Below, in pieces: positions 15,434 through 24,951 of a stretch of 64,000 nt of DNA; position 1 is the first letter of the stretch, and the number at the start of each line of letters is the position of its first letter. The position numbers and the translations under genes are program-made. The notes below the pieces were generated by a model, which did not search any database, was not told the DNA's origin, and was given only the letters and a program-made list of their open reading frames with translations. The stretch is from Claveliimonas ammoniilytica (GTDB lineage Bacteria; Bacillota; Clostridia; Lachnospirales; Lachnospiraceae), in assembly GCF_025567415.1 (NCBI RefSeq), contig NZ_JAOQJV010000011.1:18821-82820 (forward strand), read 5' to 3'.

Positions 15434-17131
15434 ATGAAGATATTATTAACCGCAATTAATGCAAAGTACATACATTCTAATCTGGCTGTGTATAGTTTAA
15501 GGGCATACGCGCAGTCTCGTGTCACAGATCCTGATACAGAGATTGCGTTGGCAGAGTATACGATCAATCAGCAGACGGATGACATCCTGATGGATATTTA
15601 CCGCCGTAAGCCGGATGTGCTCTGCTTCTCCTGCTATATCTGGAATATTTCTTATGTGGAGACGGTACTTCGGGAAGTGCACAAGGTGCTTCCGGACACG
15701 AAAATCTGGTTAGGAGGACCGGAGGTGTCTTACGATGCGGTCGCCGTACTAAAGCGTTTGCCGGAAGTGACAGGCGTGATGAAAGGAGAAGGAGAGGAGA
15801 CCTTTGCTGAGCTGGCAGAAGGGCTGGAACTTGTCGGACTCCAGGGAATTACCTGGCGGAGGGAAGACGGAGAGATTATTGAGAATCCATGGCGACCGGT
15901 CATGGATCTGAACAAAGTGCCATTTGTTTATGAGGATATGGCAGATTTTGAACATAAGATTATATACTATGAGAGCAGCAGAGGCTGTCCATTTCGATGC
16001 AGCTACTGCCTGTCGTCTATAGATAAGATACTTCGATTTCGGAATGTGGAAAAGGTGAAGCCGGAATTACAGTTTTTCATTGATCATAAAGTACCGCAGG
16101 TGAAATTCGTGGACAGAACATTTAACTGCAGCCATCAGCATGCAATGGAGATCTGGAAGTATATCGCAGAGCATGATAATGGCATTACAAATTTTCACTT
16201 TGAGGTGGCAGCAGATCTGTTAAATGAAGAAGAGATTGCATTGATCCAGACGATGCGCCCAGGACTGATCCAGTTGGAGATCGGTGTGCAGTCTACGAAT
16301 CCGGATACGGTAAAAGAGATTCACCGAACAATGGATTTTGAAAAGGTATCGGAGAATGTGCGGGCAGTGCAGAAGAATGGCAATGTGCATCAGCACCTGG
16401 ATCTGATCGCAGGATTGCCCTATGAGAATCTAAAAAGTTTCCATAGAAGCTTTAATGATGTATATGCACTGCATCCGGAGCAGTTACAACTGGGTTTTTT
16501 GAAAGTGTTGAAAGGTTCATACATGCAGGAACATCAGGCAGAATACGGATTGGTGGTGAAAAATATACCTCCGTATGAAGTGTTGTACACGGACTGGCTT
16601 CCGTATGACGATGTGCTTCGGCTAAAAGGAATCGAAGAAATGGTAGAAGTCTACTATAACAGTGGACAGTTTACGCAGACCATGCCTGAGCTGGAAAAAT
16701 ATTTTAAAGATCCATTTATCATGTATGCAGACATGGCTGCATATTATGATAAGAATGGATATTTTAAGATTAATCACAAGCGGGCGGCAAGATACGAAAT
16801 TTTGCTTGAGTTTGTGAAAGAGTATGCACCGGAGCAGATGGATGTAGTGAGAGAGTTTCTTACTTATGATTATTATCTCAGGGAGAATGCAGGTAACCGA
16901 CCGGAATTCGCCGGGGAATATCAGATGGACAAGGCAGAAGTCCGTGCATTTTATGAAGAGGAGGCCGAAAGCCATAAATACTTGCCGGGATATGAGAAAT
17001 ATGATCGGAATCAGATGCGGAAAATGACGCATTTAGAAAAGTTTTTGTGTCTTAACAAAACAGTGCTTTTTGACTACCGGGAACGCAGTCCGTTAACACA
17101 TGAAGCGCGTACAGTTATTATTGCAAAATAG
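15434..17131 (+). CDS. B12-binding radical SAM protein (DUF4080-type)
   Basis: Residues 1-130 form a B12-binding-like Rossmann domain (LCFSCYIWNISYVE, WLGGPEVSYD). The radical SAM cluster motif is CPFRCSYC with cysteines at residues 185, 189 and 192. The C-terminal 150 residues match the DUF4080-type tail of this family. The 565-residue length is normal. Such proteins do radical chemistry, often methyl transfer, but the substrate cannot be told here. It is transcribed away from the SRP RNA and stands alone. Confidence 0.87.
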   Translation: MKILLTAINAKYIHSNLAVYSLRAYAQSRVTDPDTEIALAEYTINQQTDDILMDIYRRKPDVLCFSCYIWNISYVETVLREVHKVLPDTKIWLGGPEVSYDAVAVLKRLPEVTGVMKGEGEETFAELAEGLELVGLQGITWRREDGEIIENPWRPVMDLNKVPFVYEDMADFEHKIIYYESSRGCPFRCSYCLSSIDKILRFRNVEKVKPELQFFIDHKVPQVKFVDRTFNCSHQHAMEIWKYIAEHDNGITNFHFEVAADLLNEEEIALIQTMRPGLIQLEIGVQSTNPDTVKEIHRTMDFEKVSENVRAVQKNGNVHQHLDLIAGLPYENLKSFHRSFNDVYALHPEQLQLGFLKVLKGSYMQEHQAEYGLVVKNIPPYEVLYTDWLPYDDVLRLKGIEEMVEVYYNSGQFTQTMPELEKYFKDPFIMYADMAAYYDKNGYFKINHKRAARYEILLEFVKEYAPEQMDVVREFLTYDYYLRENAGNRPEFAGEYQMDKAEVRAFYEEEAESHKYLPGYEKYDRNQMRKMTHLEKFLCLNKTVLFDYRERSPLTHEARTVIIAK

Positions 17132-17196
17132 ATTTAAAACAGGTATGATAATAAACAAAACAAATTGTAAGAAGACAGAGAAAAGAGGCATGGAAT

Positions 17197-17301
17197 ATGA
17201 ATTTCCACAATAAGCATACAAGAAGGATCGTTGCCGTTGTGATCGTGGTAATTGTAGTGGCAATGGTTGCAACAACATTACTTCCGGCGATGATGATATA
17301 G
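17197..17301 (+). CDS. Small single-pass membrane protein (34 residues)
   Basis: This short frame runs from ATG 17197 to TAG 17301. It has a basic start (MNFHNKHTRR) and one long hydrophobic helix (IVAVVIVVIVVAMVATTLL) ending LPAMMI. An AGAGG lies about 9 bp upstream. It is 39 bp before the VanW gene on the same strand. No family recognised; the membrane topology is visible from sequence. Confidence 0.6.
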   Translation: MNFHNKHTRRIVAVVIVVIVVAMVATTLLPAMMI

Positions 17302-17340
17302 ACGCTGAAAGTATAAAGGAATGTAAATGAGGGGTAGAGG

Positions 17341-18894
17341 ATGGCATCGTCAAATAAATTAAAGCATCGCAGCAGGAGAGTGGCGATGAAGCGTAAACGT
17401 AAGCAGAGAGCATTGATCGTGATCGGCGTGGCAGCTTTTGCAGTTGTCTTTGGTGGGTCTTATTCTGCGTTGAAGAATTATGTTGGAAAAGTAAAGGATG
17501 ATGTTATCTGTGATAATATATATATTAATGATCTCAATCTTTCAGGTATGACGAAGAAAGAGGCGCAGAAGGCATTGGAGAACCAGAAGACAACGGATGA
17601 GAGCAAAACAGTAACATTGACAGTTCGGGACGAGAAGGTTGAGGCATTTCTGAAAGAACTGGGATTCTCCGGTCAGAAAGATGAAGAACAGCTTGTGGAT
17701 GAGGCCGTCAGCTATGGTAAGAAAGGCAATCTTTGGATGCGCTATCGACAGATGAAGCGACTGGAGAAGGAACCATTTGTAATCGATGAAGAGTACAGCG
17801 TAAGCCGTAAGAAGCTTAAATCCCTATTAAAAGAGAAAGCCGGAGATATTTTGCAGGGGCCGGAAAATGCAAGCCTTTCCAGGGATAAAGAAGGAAAAGT
17901 CTCTATCGTATCGGAAAAAGAAGGAGAGATCATTGATTATAAAGCGACTGTGAAGCAGTTGAATGATGATCTGAATGATAACTGGAAGCATGAAGACTTT
18001 GAAGAACAGGTTGTGATTAAGACAGAGAAGCCGGAGGTGACGAAGGCAGATCTGAAAGATATGACGGACGAATTGGGGGCATATTCGACAGATGCCGGCG
18101 GAGGTGAACGCTGGACGAATCTGAAGACAGGATCTTCTATGTTGAACGGTATTATCTTACAGCCGGGTGAAGAATTGTCGGTCTATGATTCAACGGCGCC
18201 GTATGATGAAGAACATGGTTATGCAGAAGGTACCGCATATGAGAATGGACAGGTAGTTCCGTCTTATGGCGGTGGAATCTGTCAGGTATCGACGACTCTA
18301 TATAATGCAGTGATCTATGCGGAACTTGAAGTGGTAGAGAGACATCCGCATTCTATGACGGTTGACTACGTGGAGCCATCCAGAGATGCGGCAATCGCTG
18401 GTGGTTTAATGGATTTCCGCTTTAAAAATTCTTATGATACACCGATATATATTTATGGAGAAATTGATTCTGATAATCAGCTCCGTATGATCATTTACGG
18501 AAAAGAAACAAGACCAAAGAACCGAACGATCGAATTTGAGAGTGAGACATTGAGTGTGGATCAGTATTCTGTTACTTATAAGATTAATTCATCACTCAAT
18601 TTCGGTGCAATGCAGTATACAGGTAATCCGCATACGGGGCGGGAGGCTCAGTTGTGGAAGGTCGTATATAAAGATGGTAAAGAAGTAAGTCGTGAGGTAT
18701 TTAACACCAGTTACTACCAGAAAGCGGATGAAGTGATAGAAGTAGGTACCGCCGGAGGAAGTGAAGCATCGATCAGCGCATTAGAGAGCGCAGTTGCGAC
18801 GAATGATTCGACGGCGATCAATAATGCGATTGCAGGGATTTCCAGCAGTTCCGGCAGTTCAGAGAGTTCTGGAAGCACTGGAAGTGAAGAATAG
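17341..18894 (+). CDS. VanW family protein with peptidoglycan-binding-like domains
   Basis: A basic N-terminus is followed by one membrane helix (ALIVIGVAAFAVVFGGSYSA, about residues 25-44). Two PG_binding_4-like domains lie between about 60 and 235. The VanW domain follows at about 255-400, with its marks NGIILQPGEELSVYD, SYGGGICQVSTTLYNAV and ERHPHSMTVDYV. The tail is Ser/Gly-rich. The protein is probably anchored outside the membrane and touches the cell wall. VanW function is unknown; the name comes from glycopeptide resistance clusters, but nothing here indicates resistance. Confidence 0.87.
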   Translation: MASSNKLKHRSRRVAMKRKRKQRALIVIGVAAFAVVFGGSYSALKNYVGKVKDDVICDNIYINDLNLSGMTKKEAQKALENQKTTDESKTVTLTVRDEKVEAFLKELGFSGQKDEEQLVDEAVSYGKKGNLWMRYRQMKRLEKEPFVIDEEYSVSRKKLKSLLKEKAGDILQGPENASLSRDKEGKVSIVSEKEGEIIDYKATVKQLNDDLNDNWKHEDFEEQVVIKTEKPEVTKADLKDMTDELGAYSTDAGGGERWTNLKTGSSMLNGIILQPGEELSVYDSTAPYDEEHGYAEGTAYENGQVVPSYGGGICQVSTTLYNAVIYAELEVVERHPHSMTVDYVEPSRDAAIAGGLMDFRFKNSYDTPIYIYGEIDSDNQLRMIIYGKETRPKNRTIEFESETLSVDQYSVTYKINSSLNFGAMQYTGNPHTGREAQLWKVVYKDGKEVSREVFNTSYYQKADEVIEVGTAGGSEASISALESAVATNDSTAINNAIAGISSSSGSSESSGSTGSEE

Positions 18895-18926
18895 ATACTA
18901 TATAGATATTATGAGGAGAATGAAGC

Positions 18927-19808
18927 ATGGTCTATAAGACATTCCTGACACATACAGGTGTCTATTACGGAGGTATGCGGGATGGTGCAGCTTATGGACT
19001 TCTGACAGAGGTTAATGAGCTGGCAGCGCAGGGCGTTCATGCGGGATCAGCAGAGATCCGCATTGAGATTCCGGCGGATATGGATAAGTCCAGGATGCAT
19101 TCCATCCGGAATCATATAGCGAAAGCTATGGAAAAGCTTGAAACGGAAGATTTTCAGCTGGAAGAACTTCATATTGCAGGCGAGAAATGTGCGGCGCTTC
19201 GGGTACCACAGATTGTGATTACAGCAGCAGGCGAGATAGATCATAAAGAGCGTATAGCAGATGCTCTGCTGACCGCACGAGCCGGACAGGACATCGTATA
19301 TGCCGGGTGGGCAGGACTGGAAGGAATGCTTCGGATCATTGGTGAGAAAGAAGCAGAGCTCCGGGAAAGATTTACCCCGGCATTTATCGGACAGATGAAA
19401 GCTTATGATAGTGAATTGTGCGGTCTGTCAAAGATTGCAGTTGCTGATGCCATGGGCGTATCTGTCATACGTCAGGTATCCCGTGGAGGAATACTGGCGT
19501 CGCTGTGGGATTTGGCGAATGATACAGAGCTTGGTCTTAATCTTGATCTGAAGAAGATTGCAGTCAGACAGGAGACAATTGAGGTTTGTGAACATTTCCG
19601 ACTGAATCCATATCAGCTTGCTTCCGGCGGAAGTTTTCTGATGTTAACAGAGAATGGAGAAGCATTGGCAGATGCGCTGAATCAGAAAGGTATACAGGCA
19701 GCTGTGATCGGACAGCTAACTGATAGTAACGACAAGATCATTCATAACGGAGAGGATATGCGATATATTGATCGGCCGGCTCCGGATGAATTAATGAAAG
19801 TATTCTAA
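18927..19808 (+). CDS. AIR synthase-related (PurM/HypE-like) protein
   Basis: The 293-residue protein has the two-domain layout of PurM/HypE/ThiL ATP-binding proteins. The C-terminal half is the better match (RQVSRGGILASLWDLANDTE, then a glycine-containing ASGGSFLMLT loop and a PAPDELMKVF end much like HypE). No hydrogenase, purine or thiamine genes are adjacent, so the reaction is unknown. GAGGAGAATG just upstream supports the start. A terminator-like hairpin follows. Confidence 0.75.
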   Translation: MVYKTFLTHTGVYYGGMRDGAAYGLLTEVNELAAQGVHAGSAEIRIEIPADMDKSRMHSIRNHIAKAMEKLETEDFQLEELHIAGEKCAALRVPQIVITAAGEIDHKERIADALLTARAGQDIVYAGWAGLEGMLRIIGEKEAELRERFTPAFIGQMKAYDSELCGLSKIAVADAMGVSVIRQVSRGGILASLWDLANDTELGLNLDLKKIAVRQETIEVCEHFRLNPYQLASGGSFLMLTENGEALADALNQKGIQAAVIGQLTDSNDKIIHNGEDMRYIDRPAPDELMKVF

Positions 19809-19877
19809 GATGCCAGGGTGGATTGTGGGAGTGCAAAGCACGGAACAATCCGTAGGCATCCAACATCATTTTTTATG
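19809..19877 (+). terminator. Hairpin terminator after the AIR synthase-like gene
   Basis: The paired arms GATGCC/GGCATC and GGATTGT/ACAATCC form a long stem, followed after a few bases by TTTTTT. Confidence 0.7.
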
Positions 19878-19900
19878 TAATAAGAAAGTAGGGGTTCACC

Positions 19901-20392
19901 ATGGAAGACACAAGAGTGCAGATATTAAAATTTATTGAAAAGAATTGTAAAGTAGATCCGAAGGAACTGGCAGTTTTACTTGGAACAGACGAAGCTACTG
20001 TCCTTCGTGAGATCAAAGCTATGGAGCAGGAAGGAATTATTTGCGGTTATCATACAATGATCGACTGGGATAAAGCAGGTGTAGAGCAGGTGAATGCACT
20101 GATTGAGGTGCGTGTGACACCACAGCGCGGCAAGGGATTCGAGAAGCTGGCAGAGCGTATTTATAATTACCCGGAAGTATCATCCGTATCACTGATCTCT
20201 GGTGCGTATGATTTTCTCGTAACACTGGAAGGAAAGACACTGCTTGAGGTATCTCGTTTTGTATCTGAGAGATTGTCTCCGATTGAAGGTATCACAAGTA
20301 CAGCAACACATTTCATACTGAAGAAATATAAAGATCACGGAACCATCCTGGCACAGAAGGAACAGGAAGAAAGGATGCTGGTGACGCCATGA
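19901..20392 (+). CDS. Lrp/AsnC family transcriptional regulator
   Basis: The N-terminal winged helix-turn-helix spans about residues 1-55 (DPKELAVLLGTDEATVLREI) and the C-terminal RAM-like effector domain about 65-145. The 163-residue size is typical. Its stop codon overlaps the aminotransferase start by 4 bp (ATGA), so the two are translationally coupled. It likely senses an amino acid related to the aminotransferase substrate (inference). Confidence 0.9.
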   Translation: MEDTRVQILKFIEKNCKVDPKELAVLLGTDEATVLREIKAMEQEGIICGYHTMIDWDKAGVEQVNALIEVRVTPQRGKGFEKLAERIYNYPEVSSVSLISGAYDFLVTLEGKTLLEVSRFVSERLSPIEGITSTATHFILKKYKDHGTILAQKEQEERMLVTP

Positions 20393-21564
20393 CAAGAAAT
20401 CCATTATCGAAAAAGATCACGGAGATCAAACCATCTGGTATCCGTAAGTTTTTTGACATTGTGAGCGAGATGAAAGATGCAATTTCGCTCGGTGTCGGCG
20501 AGCCGGACTTTGATACTCCTTGGAGAATACGAGAAGAAGGTATCTATTCACTGGAACGAGGACGTACATTTTATACATCCAATGCGGGTCTGCAGGAACT
20601 GAAGGATGAGATCAGTAAATATATGGAACGCCTAATCGGTGTATCTTATGACGCAAAGCATGAGGTGCTGGTGACCGTTGGCGGAAGTGAGGCAATTGAT
20701 ATTGCACTCCGTGCGATGCTGGATCCGGGAGATGAAGTTCTGATTCCCCAGCCATCGTACGTGTCGTATGATCCGTGTACGATTCTGGCTGATGGCGTGC
20801 CAGTATCGATTCCGTTGAAAAATGAGAATGAATTTAAGCTGACAAAAGAAGAATTAGAGGCAGTTATTACGCCAAAGACCAAGATTCTTGTCATGCCATT
20901 CCCGAATAATCCGACCGGTGCAATCATGACCAGAGAAGAACTGGAGCCGATTGCGGAAGTGGTAAAAGAACATGATCTGTATGTGATTTCGGATGAGATA
21001 TATGGCGAACTGACCTATAAAGGCGGACATACTTCGATAGCATCGCTGCCGGGTATGAAAGAGAGAACATTGGTTATCAATGGCTTCTCCAAAGGATTTG
21101 CCATGACAGGATGGAGACTTGGCTTTGTATGCGGACCACAGATCATTATGGACCAGATGCTGAAGATCCATCAGTATGCGATCATGTGCGCACCGACCAA
21201 CAGCCAGTATGCAGCAGTGGAAGCACTGCGCAACTGTGGGGATGAAGTGAAGAAGATGCGGGATGCATATAACCAGAGAAGACGATTCCTGATGAGTGAA
21301 TTCAAACGTATGGGAATTGAATGTTTTGAGCCGTACGGTGCATTTTATGTATTCCCATGTATTAGGGAATTTGGCATGACATCTGAAGAATTTGCGACAC
21401 GTTTTCTGGAAGAGGAGAAGGTGGCAGCAGTCCCTGGTACCGCATTTGGTGATTGCGGAGAAGGTTTCCTGCGAATTTCTTATGCGTATTCATTGGAAGA
21501 CCTGAAAGAAGCACTCGGAAGACTGGAACATTTTGTGAACCGTCTGAGAGCAGAACAGAAATAG
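20389..21564 (+). CDS. Class I/II pyridoxal phosphate aminotransferase
   Basis: The 391-residue protein has the fold-type I motifs: SLGVGEPDFDTP near the N-terminus, FPNNPTGAIM, the Asp/Tyr pair in VISDEIYGELTYKG, and the PLP lysine in NGFSKGFAMTGWRLG. It resembles the PatA/AspC-like group that acts on amino acids such as aspartate or aromatic residues; the substrate is not set by sequence alone. It forms a two-gene operon with the Lrp regulator. Confidence 0.92.
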   Translation: MTRNPLSKKITEIKPSGIRKFFDIVSEMKDAISLGVGEPDFDTPWRIREEGIYSLERGRTFYTSNAGLQELKDEISKYMERLIGVSYDAKHEVLVTVGGSEAIDIALRAMLDPGDEVLIPQPSYVSYDPCTILADGVPVSIPLKNENEFKLTKEELEAVITPKTKILVMPFPNNPTGAIMTREELEPIAEVVKEHDLYVISDEIYGELTYKGGHTSIASLPGMKERTLVINGFSKGFAMTGWRLGFVCGPQIIMDQMLKIHQYAIMCAPTNSQYAAVEALRNCGDEVKKMRDAYNQRRRFLMSEFKRMGIECFEPYGAFYVFPCIREFGMTSEEFATRFLEEEKVAAVPGTAFGDCGEGFLRISYAYSLEDLKEALGRLEHFVNRLRAEQK

Positions 21565-21603
21565 AAAATCGAAAAAGAATTAATATTTCAAAGATTGTGA
21601 GTC

Positions 21604-21640
21604 AAGAGAATGAAATTTTTTCATTCTCTTATTCTTTGTT
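21604..21640 (+). terminator. Terminator after the aminotransferase
   Basis: The inverted repeat AAGAGAATGAA/TTCATTCTCTT has a loop of four T and is followed by ATTCTTTGTT. Confidence 0.65.
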
Positions 21641-21762
21641 AAAAAATAATACAAACTATGAGTTATGAAAACTTCAAAAAAAGAGGCGGAATTATAGAAA
21701 GGCAGTAAATACAAGCGAAAACATAGAATAATTAAATAACAATCTTGTCTTATAATTAACAA

Positions 21763-21913
21763 ATGTAGAACGTAGAATGTTGGTTAAAAGTGATAAAAAG
21801 AAAGTGCGAAATTGTAAACATTACACAAATGTGCGGTTAAAAAATAAACAATTATTGACTATTAGCTCAAAAGTGATATGATTAACTCACAAGCAAAGAG
21901 CAACGTTCTACAT
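21763..21913 (+). promoter_or_regulatory. Control region of the TRAP operon
   Basis: The promoter is TTGACT (21855-21860) and TATGAT (21877-21882), spaced by 16 bp. It is flanked by a distant inverted pair, ATGTAGAACGT (21763-21773) and ACGTTCTACAT (21903-21913). The left site continues as a tandem GTAGAA-C-GTAGAA. The 9-mer ACGTAGAAT (21770-21778) recurs at 24926, before the transketolase genes. These are candidate sites for the GntR regulator encoded at 27771. Confidence 0.55.
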
Positions 21914-21968
21914 TGAACGAATGTAAAAGGATGAATAGAATAAAAGGATTTCAAGAGAGGAGGAACTA

Positions 21969-23030
21969 TTGTTGAAGAGGTATAAAAGAGTTCTTGCGGT
22001 TCTTGCAGGAACAACAATGATAGTATCAAGCATGACAGCATGCGGGAGCGGCGGTGATACGAAAAGCACCGGTTCAAATTCAGAATATCCTGAATTGAAT
22101 CTTTCCATGGCTGTTAACGGAACGGACACACAGATCGACACACAGGTTGGTCAGAAGCTAGCAGAACTGGTGTCAGAGAAGTCTGGTGGTAACATTACGA
22201 TCGATGTATTTCCGAATGACACACTGGCAGGCGGTAATGCTACCAAGGGAATAGAGTATGTCTGTGCAGGATCTACTGACCTGGCAGCATATGCGACCAG
22301 TACATTGTCAGCGATTGATCCATTACTGAATATCGCAACAATGCCATGGACATTCGATTCTTATGAACAGGCAGCAGAAGTTATCGCAACAACCGGCGGT
22401 GAGTATTATGCAGACGAGCTGGATGATAAGGGACTTACCTATCTTGGAGCTTTTCATAACGGGTTCCGTCAGCTGACAAACAGTAAGCATGCGGTTACAA
22501 AACCAGATGACCTGAAGGGTCTGAAGATCAGAATTCCTGGTTCAGAAATTTACATGACATTCTGGCAGGCGGTTGGCGCAAGCCCAACAGCAATGAGTTG
22601 GTCTGAAGTATTTACAGCGATCCAACAGGGAACCATCGACGGACAGGAAAATGGTGTTCCGATCACAGATTCAGCTAAGATGTATGAAGTACAGAAGTAT
22701 CTGACACTTTGGAACTACTGTTATGATGCCGATCTGGTAATTGCAAATTCCAAAGTCTGGGACAGCCTGGATGAGAAGACACAGGATCTTCTGAAAGAAT
22801 GTATTGCAGAAGCCTGTGAGTGGGGTAACGATAAAATCGTTGAAGATGAGAAAACTCTTATTGAGAAGTTTAAAGACAACGGAATGCAGGTGGATGAGCT
22901 GACAGATGAACAGCTGGAGCCATTTAAAGAGTTGATTAAAGAGCCTATGAATGAGATCAAAGCAAAATACGGCAAAGATGCATGTGAAGCGTTTGGTATC
23001 GATACAGAAGGCGTGAAATTCAGTAATTAA
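21969..23030 (+). CDS. TRAP transporter substrate-binding lipoprotein (DctP family)
   Basis: This is the outer receptor of a TRAP transporter, which brings in organic acids using an ion gradient. The lipobox is SMTAC with the lipidated cysteine near residue 25, followed by a Gly/Ser linker. Family blocks are present (LAGGNATKGIEYVCAGSTDL, DLKGLKIRIPGSEIYMTFWQ, GTIDGQENGVP). The arginine in LKIRIPG is the usual carboxylate-binding residue of DctP proteins, so an acidic substrate is likely. The start is TTG at 21969 or the next TTG at 21972, after GAGAGGAGG. Confidence 0.92.
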   Translation: MLKRYKRVLAVLAGTTMIVSSMTACGSGGDTKSTGSNSEYPELNLSMAVNGTDTQIDTQVGQKLAELVSEKSGGNITIDVFPNDTLAGGNATKGIEYVCAGSTDLAAYATSTLSAIDPLLNIATMPWTFDSYEQAAEVIATTGGEYYADELDDKGLTYLGAFHNGFRQLTNSKHAVTKPDDLKGLKIRIPGSEIYMTFWQAVGASPTAMSWSEVFTAIQQGTIDGQENGVPITDSAKMYEVQKYLTLWNYCYDADLVIANSKVWDSLDEKTQDLLKECIAEACEWGNDKIVEDEKTLIEKFKDNGMQVDELTDEQLEPFKELIKEPMNEIKAKYGKDACEAFGIDTEGVKFSN

Positions 23031-23047
23031 ATCAGGAGGAAGATGGC

Positions 23048-23509
23048 ATGAAGTATATAGAGAAATTTGAAAAAATCGTAGCATGCTTAAGCGTGTCAGT
23101 GATGGCAATCCTGGTTTTTATAAATGTTATTGCCCGGTTTGTATTCAACAATCCACTGGCAGTTGCCGATGAGATGTCATGTTACTTATTTGTACTTATG
23201 AGCTTTATGGGTACAGCGATCGCAGCCAGAAGAAAAGCACATCTCGGTTTAACGCTTCTGACTGACAAATTGTCACCGAATGCAGCAAGAATTGTACAGA
23301 CAGTTATGTATGCAATCGCAACACTGTTTTGTCTGTTGATTGTAATCTTTGGTATTGAGATGGTTATCAGTCAGTATCAGATGGGACAGCAGACAGCAAC
23401 TATGCAGTGGCCAGAATGGATATACGGATTATTCGTACCGTTAGGCGGAGCATTTTCAATGGTCGCATTTCTGGATGGAACGATCAAAATAGCAAAGGGG
23501 GACAATTAA
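23048..23509 (+). CDS. TRAP transporter small permease (DctQ family)
   Basis: This 153-residue protein has four membrane helices, the normal form for DctQ. The conserved FNNPLAVADEMSCYLFVLMSF and GTAIAARRKAHLG parts are present. It starts 17 bp after dctP with AGGAGGAAG upstream, and the large permease follows without any gap. Confidence 0.9.
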   Translation: MKYIEKFEKIVACLSVSVMAILVFINVIARFVFNNPLAVADEMSCYLFVLMSFMGTAIAARRKAHLGLTLLTDKLSPNAARIVQTVMYAIATLFCLLIVIFGIEMVISQYQMGQQTATMQWPEWIYGLFVPLGGAFSMVAFLDGTIKIAKGDN

Positions 23510-24793
23510 ATGGCAGGTGTAATATTGTTAGGAGTATTTGTAGTGCTGCTGATCTGTGGAGCTCCCATTGCAGTATGTCTGGGAATGTCAAGTGTAGCAG
23601 CAATGCTGGTTCAGGGAGCAGGAAAACCGATCGTAGCAGTTATGAGTGTACTGCCTCGTATCTGTTCTGCTTCAAGCAGTAAGTTCGTATTACTTGCGAT
23701 TCCATTTTTCATTATCTCAGGTAATGTAATGGAAAAGGCAGGTATTTCAGGAAGATTGATCAACCTTGCAGAGAAATGTCTCGGTCACATCAAAGGCGGT
23801 ATGGCTATGGTATGTATCGTAGTATCTTGTTTCTTTGCAGCAATTTCAGGATCTGGTCCGGCAACCGTAGCAGCGCTTGGACTGATCATGATCCCGGCAC
23901 TGGTGAAAGCAGGATATCCGGCAGCATTCTCCTGTGCATTAATGGCAGCCGGTGGAGCGATCGGAGTAGTAATTCCACCGTCTATCACATTCGTAGTATA
24001 TGGTTCCATTGCTGATGCATCAATCACAAGCCTGTTTAAGGCAGGTATGGTACCTGGACTTTTGATGGGAGCAGGACTGATTATCACAGCATTAGTTATA
24101 GGAAGAAAATGTGACCTGAAAGTGTCACCGAAGGCTTCCGGCGCAGAACGTTTAGCAGCGTTCAAGGATGCAGTACCTGGACTTCTGATGCCAGTCATCA
24201 TCCTTGGAGGAATTTACGGAGGAATCTTCACACCAACTGAAGCGGCTGCTGTATCCGTATTCTATGGACTGTTTGTAGGATTCGTAATCTACAAAGATCT
24301 GAATCTGAATAAGCTGTCAGATATCATGGTAGATTCCTGCTCAACAACAGCAACAGTTATGTTCATCACCATGGGTGCATCACTTTTCGCATATGTTCTT
24401 ACAAGAGCAAGGCTGGATGAAGCAATTGAGAATGTGATGCTGAACGTAACAGGAGGAAGTGTAGTTATCTTCTTCATTATTGTAAATATCGTACTGCTGA
24501 TCGCAGGATGTTTCCTGGATTCGACATCAGCACTGTACATTTTCACACCACTGTTTGCACCAGTTGCATTACAGCTTGGAATCGATCCGATCCATCTTGG
24601 TGTAGTTATGATCGTCAACCTGGCAATCGGACTGTTCACACCGCCTGTTGGTGTCAACCTGTATGTGGCATGCGGTATCGGTAAGATATCAATCGAGGAT
24701 ATATCGAAAGGAATTATACCTTGTTTAGTGGCGATGCTTATTATCCTGCTGCTGATCACCTATATCCCGGCGATCTCACTGATGTTTGTGTAA
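23510..24793 (+). CDS. TRAP transporter large permease (DctM family)
   Basis: This 427-residue protein has about 12 hydrophobic segments and the DctM hallmarks ISGSGPATVAALG, VVIPPSITFVVYG and GLFTPPVGVNLYVACGI. It forms the ion-coupled channel with the DctQ protein. Its ATG follows the dctQ stop directly. A strong hairpin pair separates it from the transketolase genes. Confidence 0.92.
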   Translation: MAGVILLGVFVVLLICGAPIAVCLGMSSVAAMLVQGAGKPIVAVMSVLPRICSASSSKFVLLAIPFFIISGNVMEKAGISGRLINLAEKCLGHIKGGMAMVCIVVSCFFAAISGSGPATVAALGLIMIPALVKAGYPAAFSCALMAAGGAIGVVIPPSITFVVYGSIADASITSLFKAGMVPGLLMGAGLIITALVIGRKCDLKVSPKASGAERLAAFKDAVPGLLMPVIILGGIYGGIFTPTEAAAVSVFYGLFVGFVIYKDLNLNKLSDIMVDSCSTTATVMFITMGASLFAYVLTRARLDEAIENVMLNVTGGSVVIFFIIVNIVLLIAGCFLDSTSALYIFTPLFAPVALQLGIDPIHLGVVMIVNLAIGLFTPPVGVNLYVACGIGKISIEDISKGIIPCLVAMLIILLLITYIPAISLMFV

Positions 24794-24825
24794 CCCATTA
24801 ATCCATTTATACATATAGAACTCCT

Positions 24826-24905
24826 GGAACTTCCCGAGACCATGTCGCTGGTCTCGGGGGCATGGTTCCAAACAGAATATGAATCGGGCTGACTACCCGA
24901 TTTTA
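24826..24905 (+). terminator. Double hairpin between the TRAP and transketolase genes
   Basis: Hairpin 1 is CCCGAGACC/GGTCTCGGG (24833-24858), extended by an outer GGAAC/GTTCC. Hairpin 2 is ATCGGG/CCCGAT (24883-24901) followed by TTTTATA. Hairpin 2 looks like a terminator; the first may stabilise the mRNA. Either full termination or partial readthrough into the transketolase genes is possible. Confidence 0.7.
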
Positions 24906-24925
24906 TATAAAACAACTAACATCCT

Positions 24926-24934
24926 ACGTAGAAT
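24926..24934 (+). promoter_or_regulatory. Candidate regulator half-site before the transketolase genes
   Basis: The 9-mer ACGTAGAAT lies 18 bp before the transketolase start and also occurs in the TRAP control region at 21770-21778. This suggests one regulator for both operons. It is short, so confidence is low. Confidence 0.35.
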
Positions 24935-24951
24935 AAAATGAGGTGAAGAAA

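Noticed and set aside
17341..18894. VanW gene as evidence of vancomycin resistance
   Set aside because: VanW-domain proteins are common in Clostridia; there are no vanA/B ligase, vanH or vanX genes in the window.
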